A stretch of DNA of 64,000 bases from Lytechinus variegatus. Its lineage: Eukaryota > Echinodermata > Echinoidea > Temnopleuroida > Toxopneustidae. A program made the translations under genes and the position numbers. The stretch lies in assembly GCF_018143015.1 (NCBI RefSeq), contig NC_054746.1:17599532-17663531 (forward strand). The letters are read 5' to 3'. This document shows positions 56,849 to 64,000 of this stretch, piece by piece. The notes below the pieces were generated by a model. That model searched no databases. It saw only the letters and a program-made list of their open reading frames with translations, and was not told the origin of the DNA. Within the stretch, counting starts at the first letter, position 1. The number at the start of each line of letters is the position of its first letter.

Positions 56849-57404
56849 CTTGGGGCTTGGGGCACCCCGGCCCCAAAAGTCCATGACCAAGGAAAAAAAT
56901 GAAAAGGAAAGAAAGAAGTGAATATATTTTCTGAGTACTATGTCCAAATCTATCAAAATTTTTATTTTTCTATTAAAAATACCGAAATATTTGCTCGCTC
57001 GCTTCTCCGTGGCGTCCCTCATGTTTTACTCATACCACCACTGATTCAAGAGCCATTTGGGACTTGGTTTGTTTTGTTCATGAGATCTATACAAATAGTC
57101 CTTTCTAATGTCAGATGAATTTTCAGCTCACGGTTTGTTCTTGCATTTTAAATATTATTTGCCTTTTAATCATGTACAAGTCTAATAATCAACTCTTTGA
57201 TTGTGGGCATCGACGGAATTGAGACTAGACAATCTATAGAATAGAATAATAGAATAGAATAATACCATCCAACAATTTGACTAAAATAAGTATAACATGA
57301 TAGGTTTAGGAGCAAAAAAAAAAGCAGAGCTTGCGAATGGGACAGTTACAAAAAGTAACACTGCAAATAATTTTGATGACATCAACGGGGATCAACTACA
57401 TGTA

Positions 57405-58680
57405 AATAGTAAATTAGATTTATTTGAAAGTTATTTATTTAATCGTAAACAATATGTTTTTATTAATAATGTTAAATCTGAATTAGATACAGTAGGATGT
57501 GGAGTGCCTCAGGGGTCCATCCTGGGACCTTTATTATTTCTTATTTACATAAATGATGTATGCAATATTTCTGAGAAATTACATTTTATCTTGTATGCTG
57601 ATGATACAAGTGTTTTTATGTCTGACGCAAATATTAATAATTTAATGGTTAACTTCAATCATGAGTTGTGCAAACTATCTCAGTGGCTTGTTGTAAATAA
57701 ATTGATTTTAAATGTAAATAAAACTCAATGTATGATATTCACCAATAAGAAAATTGATTACAATAACATTATTATTGAAATGAATGGTACTAAGATAAAT
57801 GTTGCTACATCTATCAATTTTCTTGGGGTGATTGTGGATAATAAACTGTTATGGCATGAGTATATATCAATCAAGTTTGTAACAAAGTTTCAAAATGCAT
57901 TGGCGTACTTTATAGGTTGAGGCATTTTCCACGTAAAATTTTATTGATGATTTACAATGCTATAATCTCACCTTATTTAAATTATTGTAATATTGTATGG
58001 GCCAATTCTAGAAATTATTCAATGATGAGATTATTTCTCTTACAAAAGAAAGCCATAAGAATAGTTTTTCATGCCAATTATCTTGCCCATTCTAAACCAA
58101 TTTTCAAAGAATTGAAGTTAATGAATATTTTTGATATGAATGACTTTAATATTGCAGTTTTCATGTTTTTAGTTTTTAATAAAATCATACCATCTAGTCT
58201 TTCAACATTTTTCAAATTGAATTCTGATTTTTACTTGTATAATATGCGAAAGCCATTAGATTTTCACTTGCCATTTGAGAGAACCAATATTGGTATCAAT
58301 TCTATATTCTTTAAGGGTCCTAAAATTTGGAATGCATTACCTGATGACATTAAATTAAGTGTATCACTCAATTCTTTCAAACGATTATTTAAACACAAAT
58401 ATTACTTATAAGATTATCAGGCTTTGTTTGTTCAAGTATCGTGTAGGGTTTGTCTTGGAATATTAATAATTTGTATTTGTATTTATCATCTTTATTTTCT
58501 AGTTATGTTAAAATGTTCATTTTAAAATGTGTTTGCGCTTGCATTTTGGTGGCAGCACTGTATAAGACTTGGTTCTTCTAAGCTGTCTCCACATTCTTAT
58601 TTTGATATTTTTGTTTATTACTGTATATTTATGTGTTTTTTATGAATGAAATAAATTGAAATTGAAAAAATTGAATTGAA
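57405..58680 (+). mobile_element. 5'-truncated CR1/L2-like LINE, second family
   Basis: The reverse transcriptase starts midway: KLDLFESYLFNRKQYVFINN, then GVPQGSILGPLLFLIYIND, YADDTSVFM (catalytic Asp pair near 57598-57606), NFLGVIVDNKLLWHEY up to about 57916. One frameshift there moves the frame; the C-terminal part RHFPRKILLMIYNAIISPYL to WNALPDDIKL ends with a stop at 58409-58411. The tail is GAAATAAATTGAAATTG with ATTGAA repeats (58646-58680). The endonuclease and N-terminal RT are missing. It differs in sequence from the LINE at 27970-30412. Confidence 0.85.
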
Positions 58681-58964
58681 ATATTATGGGAAGGAGAACT
58701 AAAAAAACCCCCCCAGTATACTCATCGATGAATCAGCAATTCATTTCAGGTATCGTTGTGTTCTCGGTTTTTGTTACCCCCCCCCCCCGGGTTAGTGTTA
58801 TTGGAGGCCTTGTTTATATGTTCTCCAATTTTTCCTTTCAGATGTTTTTATTTTGGGTTTGCGTTCACTCGTAAGCGATCATGTGATATGAGTTAGCCAA
58901 TTACACTCCTCGTTTCTTGTTGCCTATTTTCCGAGGTAGCGCTAACTCGAAAACACGAACACAT

Positions 58965-58976
58965 CCATGCTGGGAA
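58965..58976. promoter_or_regulatory. ZNF143/THAP11-like motif before gene 4 start
   Basis: On the minus strand TTCCCAGCATGG matches 11 of 12 bases of the TTCCCAGCATGC core known from promoters bound by ZNF143 and THAP11. It stands 28 bp before the ATG at 59004. It may be promoter or 5' UTR; chance is possible. Confidence 0.25.
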
Positions 58977-59003
58977 ATAACCGAAAATTTCTCCATAACA
59001 GAG

Positions 59004-62000
59004 ATGCCAAATAAAACAAGAAAAGAAAAGGTAAGTGTCTTATTACATCTACATTTATGCATGTTTATTAGACGGTTGTTACACGTTTTAATCCTCAAAA
59101 TATTCACGTAATGGCGGGAGAACGGTTCTCTCTCGATCTATCACCAATTTAATTACCATAGACCCATGTGTGTTAATTATGAACTGAAGTTTTTATGCGC
59201 GTTATGAATGATGTTTGAACTTTTGAAGAAGCGGCCCCTGGGATTGGGCCATGTTTGCACACCAAAAAAATAAAATCGGACTGAAGATTGAACATGAATT
59301 TCGTAATATTTTATATTGTGAAGATGCTTGATCTAATTCACCCAGCATTGTCTGATTGATCATGACATTGCAAAATGATTGAACATGTTGAATACGGTCG
59401 GTATAGTGAGTGATTGTATTACCGACCGGCCTTGTATTACCGAACGCGTGCATCATATGTGTCAGAAAATAATCAAATACGCTCAAACCTTTGCAACTTC
59501 CTTCCAAAGGGAACTTAAATAGAAAAATGATGAAAAATTATCAAAAACACAATTTCAAAGTCTTTATATCCTCAAAACAATAAAATATGGTCAAAATAGC
59601 TCATGAGTGACTTTGTTGTTTTCCCAACTTTTCCCATAGAAAACACACGTTCGGTAATACGATACCTTTTCAAGTGACCAAAATATTTCACTTGCGAAGA
59701 GGGGTCCGATTGGAAGCTGATGTCGTAAAAATGAAAAACAATTTCGGCAAAATTTCTGCATAATTATATTTTGTAGGTATTTGTGTATTTATGGTGAAAG
59801 TTTAGTGAATTTTATTGGAATAATGTGTTTGATATGATCAAATTCATGAAAAGTGTTCGGTAATACGATCCACTACCATACCGTACTCGCTCTAATTAAA
59901 AAAGGAAAATTGTGTCACTTTATGGTAACAAAGGCAACATAAATTATCAAGACCTAACAATAACATTAAACATACATTCAGCTTACTCTACAGTTACTAA
60001 ACTTATCATCAGACAAACAGACTCACTCCTTGACTGAGTCCTTGCCCTTTTTTGAAAACGTCTCAAAATCAGACTGAGATTTCAAGCCGGTTCTCGATTC
60101 ATGATCATGCATATTAAATTCTCTGCTGAATCAAAAATGGCGAAGGCGAATTGCGCATGCACAGAGGTGTGCAGCAATTTTTTAGGTACAAATTTCTGCA
60201 GACTTCTGCGCAAAAATACGTCTTGGCAATTCGCCTTCAGATATACAAATATTACCAAGACGAATTTGGTATCAAATGAAAGAGCGTACTATTAGCTCTT
60301 TCATATGATTGGGATGCTGTTGGGATTAAAGTATATTTCAGGTGGAATTTTCTTTCAAGAAAAAAAGTAATATTCGTGCCAAATGTATTCTATTGTTAGT
60401 ATGTTTTCATGGAAATATATAAATGTCAAATCTATGATTTATATTACATTTTCTATCATGATAGTCGCCACTGAACAAAAAAGTGTAATCTGAAATGTTT
60501 GTGTTGAGAAGTAACTAGCACAATTATGAAATGTTTTTGTCAAGTTTTTATTTTTAATTTGTCTGAAATATGAAGATTTATTGGGAAAAAACGACACCTA
60601 GATATTTTTCAGCTCCTGATGACAAACCAATGTGATTAAGGGGCCTGACATACTTGTTTGTTTGATATCAAATTTGTCATGATAGCACAAATATTGTATA
60701 AGAAACAGTAAATGAAATGATGCTTGGCAAGTGTCAACTATTCTTTGAATTTCCTAGGTGTATGTAAACTTCAAGGGCACATCTTACAAATATGTCAACA
60801 TATGAAATGCATGTTTGTTCAATTTTTTCGCTAAATATGAATTGATATTCACAAATTAATTGATTTCTTGGTGTGTCTCCTTTGTTTACAACATTTTTCA
60901 AATGCTTCTTCTATGTCATTTCTTCATCAATTTCTGTTCTGTTTCTTCAAATTATATCACCAATATAATTCACTACAATGTCAACTGGGGTGATATTATG
61001 TGTTAGATTTTGTTGCGAGATGCCGGATGAGCTCCACACCACTGATGTGCTAGTTTCTATGTTGTGATGCATTGCAAAGAACCTTATACGCATACACAGT
61101 ACGTGATTGGTCTGCTGATCCATTATTATCAAAGCCAGGTGGAATTGTCTTCCTCAAAAGTTATAAGTCTTTCAACCGGGTTCCAATGTACTTCCTAAGT
61201 ATTGAAAACGTTAACTGGTAACAGGCAGTTGCTGTTGGTGGGTTAAAGTCAGCAAGGATAGATGTAACATCTGGCATGCCACAGGGATCCACTAGTGGGC
61301 CAAACCTCTTTTTTGCTGTACATCAATGACCTCCAAGATAACACATTAAGCCAATGGTCCATCTCTTGCGGATGACAGGTGTCATCTATTGTGAGATACA
61401 ACATTGTGATGACCACCAAATTTTCCAGAGTGATTTCCAATAAATGTTTGGTACCAAAAGGATGATGAACTTAAAAATCAAATAGTTTTTATTTTTTACA
61501 TAAAGACATTCCCAGCATCCAACATGACAACAGCATCATCGGTCAAATAGCATGAACCCTTGGGTTGGCAACTACTTCTACATGTAAGTTCTTTTGATCT
61601 GTAGTGCCATCATTGAGGAACAAATATCCATGAGGAGAATCACTTGACTGTTCATCTACTATGTTGCAAGCTCTTTGCTGCCTACCCACACAGTGAGTGG
61701 CAGCTAGTGTGGTTAACAAAACTAGTGCAGTCACATACATGTACATGTAACAGACAAACTCTCTGTCATCAATTCACATCATATACTAAAAGGAATCATA
61801 AATAAAGAAAAAAAAAGAAAATGAATGAGTGGTTCCTACTTCACCAACTTGATTTGTTTATTCTTATCCCAATTTTTCAGTCTGCACACATGAGTCTACA
61901 ACCCATAATAGTTCTGAAATATCAGAAATTATTTGAGTAGATTGTCAGGTCAGATGTTTTTTTCAGGCTGTTTAACTCTGATTACATTTTATAATTTGTT

Positions 62001-63282
62001 AATTATTTCAAAAGTATAAGATCAAACTCATGTTACTTGTTTGACATGGTTTTACATATAATCTAGGTCAAAGGTCATTTTAATTTGAGGTCAATAAACT
62101 TAGGTTAAATATCATACAGACATTTAAGTCATTGGGTCACAGTCAAAAGTCAATTCTGTTGTAAGAGATTGGATGAAAATGGAATTGCTGTACCTCCTAA
62201 TTTGAAGAATACAGTATATACTGTATTTTGTCAGTTCCACTTACATGTATTTCTTGCAGATATAACAAAATATGTGTCAAATATAATATATAAGTTCTGT
62301 ATAATATAAGTTCTGTATAATATTTGCATGTTTTCAAATGAAAATTTTTCATTCAAACATTAAAAGTGTAAATTAGAATAAAGAGGGAGAGAGGGTTGTT
62401 CATTTTGATGTCACAAAGTCAACACTGTTGCTATGGCATTTGGCATAATGCTGGATTGCTGGTGATTTACCTTTCTTTTTTTCTTTTTTCTTTTTTTAGA
62501 ATTATAGAATATATATGTTAAAATTGATAGTTAATTCTATTATACTCTGGCAAATAGAGTAAATACATATGTGTAGCATGTCAGAACTTTGCATTGTCAC
62601 CCCCTACATGTACATTGTCCCTCAGAAATTCGTAATTTAGTTTTCAGTGTGGAATATCTGCTAGGGGCTTCAATAGATTTCTGCATCTTTTGTTGGAACA
62701 CTCCCTGGTACTCAATATCATTTAATTTGAAATCCCAATTCAAGTTTTCTACCTCATTTTTGGTTTCTATTCTCATTAGATTCATAGATAAAGCAGTTTT
62801 AATCACAGTTGCAAATATAACAATTCATGTTTTGCATGTATTGCTCTGGTGAGGAAGTCTATTGGAAATAATTGTTTCCCATTTCCTGTTTTGTCACATA
62901 TCATTTTAGTGTGTACTAACTCTGGGCAGATTTAATTGTCGATCATCGGTGAACACTGAAATTTTCATGTTTTTATCATTATGTTTATTGGCCAGTAATC
63001 TGTCGTAATTCATGATGATATTGAAAGAAAATTAAAAAGAAATTTTAAAGCAGGAAAAGAAACCAAAAGAAATTTTATTCCACATCTTTCAGTTTGCGCC
63101 GTTTTCGTTTTTCTTATTCCACAACTTTTATTTCAAATATTTTTTTTTTTAGTACAAAGTGGAATCATGAGACAAGTACATGTACATCATTAATGTTGAT
63201 GTTTTTGTTTTCTTTTCAGGCACCAGCCAAAACTGGAAGTGCAGCAGTTAGCAACAACAAGGCCGCTCCAGATACTGATGAG
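59004..63282 (+). CDS. Unrecognised gene, first two coding exons (continues past window)
   Basis: Exon 59004-59030 encodes MPNKTRKEK and ends at a strong donor (GTAAGT). The next exon in phase, 63220-63282, follows TTTTCTTTTCAG and encodes APAKTGSAAVSNNKAAPDTD and a final Glu before GTTTGT. Together they give a 30-residue Lys/Ala/Asn-rich, probably disordered N-terminus; further exons must lie beyond 64000. No domain is visible, so no function is proposed. Exons hidden in the 4.2-kb intron cannot be excluded. The ATG is chosen because it is the first in a CpG-bearing 5' flank and stands directly before the donor-bounded frame. Confidence 0.5.
59398..59884. mobile_element. ~490-bp MITE with GTATTACCGA ends
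   Basis: The left end TCGGTATAGTGAGTGATTGT then ATTACCGA is mirrored by TTCGGTAATACGATCCACTA then CCATACCG at the right. CGGTAATACGATACC also occurs internally near 59652. No ORF. It lies in intron 1 of gene 4. Confidence 0.65.
60142..60304. repeat. Two small hairpin structures
   Basis: GAAGGCGAATTG (60142-60153) is mirrored by CAATTCGCCTTC (60227-60238), with CTGCGCA/TGCGCATGC related words inside. Next to it ATGAAAGAGC (60276-60285) and GCTCTTTCAT (60295-60304) form a 10-bp stem with a 9-base loop. The first looks like a very short MITE. Confidence 0.5.
61190..61420 (+). pseudogene. Decayed LINE reverse transcriptase fragment
   Basis: Across frames one reads V-SGMPQGSTSGP (near 61264-61302), LYINDLQDN (near 61317-61343) and LADDR (near 61364-61378), corresponding to the RT B and C motifs of Jockey/CR1-type LINEs. 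At least two frameshifts and a changed catalytic motif show an old relic. Confidence 0.5.
61543..61746 (-). CDS. Candidate small secreted protein, 67 aa
   Basis: The minus-strand ORF begins MYMYVTALVLLTTLAATHCV, a convincing signal peptide (hydrophobic core then a small-residue site near Ala16-Cys19), followed by a polar mature part with RQQRACNIVDEQSSDS and ending VEVVANPRVHAI. A minus-strand AATAAA lies at 61488-61493, 50 bp after the stop. No dibasic cleavage pattern or cysteine framework identifies a family. It lies inside intron 1 of gene 4 on the opposite strand, between LINE relics, so it could also be a chance frame or a terminal exon of a longer gene. Confidence 0.3.
   Translation of the reverse strand: MYMYVTALVLLTTLAATHCVGRQQRACNIVDEQSSDSPHGYLFLNDGTTDQKNLHVEVVANPRVHAI
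62065..62077 (+). repeat. Repeat fragment with perfect DR1 AGGTCA motif
   Basis: AGGTCAAAGGTCA here is surrounded by ATGGTTTTACATATAATCT and TTTTAATTTGAGGTCAAT, a layout like the unit at 13322-13673, so this seems to be another diverged copy of that repeat. Confidence 0.5.
62597..62840 (-). pseudogene. Decayed LINE fragment (endonuclease end and linker)
   Basis: The minus frame reads IKTALSMNLMRIETKNEVEN, LNWDFKLNDIEYQGVFQQKM. The layout (IFATV-K, then W-F-KL-D-EYQGVFQ) resembles the end of the LINE endonuclease (SDH-LV) and the following F-KLKD-----F linker of RTE/CR1-type elements. The preceding SDH-like part is in another frame. A weak but consistent call. Confidence 0.35.
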
Positions 63283-63973
63283 GTTTGTATTTCTGCATGT
63301 ATTGAACTTGATTAATAACTGAAACTAACATTAGTCAAATAGATTTTATATTTCAAAGCACCGCACTTGAAAATTATGGTTCTCACTGAGTCTTATCAAA
63401 CATATTTTGTATCCAGATATATGTACATGTATAGATTTACACCATGAATTTACAAACAGTTGCAAAGAAAATGCATTTGTTGTAAGCATAACAGATGTGA
63501 CATTGCTTTTCTACCTCTTTTTAGTTCTGAAAATTTCTTTGAATTACAGGATTGAATTCGATATCAATCAAAACAGGTCTATATCAAATAAATGAATAAA
63601 TCAAAATATCAAATTGAATTCTAGAGACTAAGAAGAGGTCAGTACATGTAGGTTGTGTAATGGACATGACATCTTGAGCCTAGTAGACATGACAAGTTTG
63701 TTTTCTAGTTTTTCCATTTTTTGTGACATTGATATAATTTTGTTCTTTCAATTTCCGAGAGCTATTTTATTATTTAGGCCTTTAAGCTTACACATTGGTT
63801 AGTGCTTTTATGATTGAATATCACATGTGATTTCTTATTGGGCAAGTTTTCTCCAACAAAAAAGGTGATATGAATGGAGAGAGAAAAATCAAATTAGCCT
63901 TATGTTGAAATTTCATCTAAATTGGATCTAAAACAAGAAAGTTATGATATTTGATATTTTTTTGCTTTTAAAA

Positions 63974-64000
63974 AGGTCAAGTCCACCCTCAGAAAAATAA
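63974..64000 (+). mobile_element. Start of a TTAA-type MITE cut by the window end
   Basis: TTAA (63968-63971) and AA precede AGGTCAAGTCCACCCTCAG, which resembles the left end of the MITE at 26817-27371 (AGGTCAAGTC). Confidence 0.4.

Noticed and set aside
60101-60295. 64-codon frame with MAKANCACTEVCSNF
   Set aside because: It spans the small hairpin repeat at 60142-60238; no splice or homology support.

Overview
The window is animal nuclear DNA: multi-exon genes with GT-AG introns, intergenic space packed with short non-autonomous transposons, tRNA-type SINEs and 5'-truncated LINEs. The repeat repertoire (TTAA-flanked MITEs, hAT-type elements with poly-G/poly-C ends, AGGTCAAAGGTCA-bearing repeats) and the protein sequences fit an echinoderm, most likely a sea urchin. 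That assignment is from memory of such genomes, not from a search.

Four host genes are supported, all on the + strand. (1) 219-19694: the last 20 coding exons of LRPPRC, the mitochondrial pentatricopeptide-repeat RNA-binding protein (about 820 C-terminal residues; 5' part lies outside). (2) 32989-38103: a complete eight-exon gene for a 391-residue 2-aminoethylphosphonate:pyruvate transaminase (PhnW type), with a possible alternative terminal exon at 36780. (3) 40333-47847: a five-exon gene for a basic, Tyr/Pro/Gly-rich 177-residue protein of unknown function; an RFX X-box-like motif 348 bp upstream hints at a ciliary role. (4) 59004 to beyond the window: the first two coding exons of an unrecognised gene with a Lys/Ala-rich start. 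A small minus-strand ORF with a signal peptide (61543-61746) is a weaker candidate.

Region by region: 1-20 kb is LRPPRC, its introns holding a GAT microsatellite, a 3.4-kb inverted-repeat (foldback) element with smaller elements inside, a tRNA-type SINE and several MITEs. 20-32.9 kb is intergenic/3' UTR with a BED-finger hAT relic, a hAT-like repeat, three TTAA MITEs and a LINE inside one of them. 33-38 kb is the transaminase gene. 38-48 kb is the 177-residue gene, its first intron full of small elements. 48-59 kb is gene-free: a 7SL/Alu-like SINE, a foldback MITE, a degenerate minisatellite, long hAT-like repeats and a second LINE. 59-64 kb begins gene 4 with a MITE and LINE fragments in its intron.

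No operon-like or pathway link between the four genes is visible. The most unusual points are the animal PhnW-type gene with a possible truncated isoform, the foldback element that multiplies perfect RFX X-boxes, repeats carrying perfect DR1 nuclear-receptor sites, three elements with exact 6-bp target duplications, and a SINE whose head resembles 7SL/Alu. Nothing resembling an intact viral or LTR element was seen.
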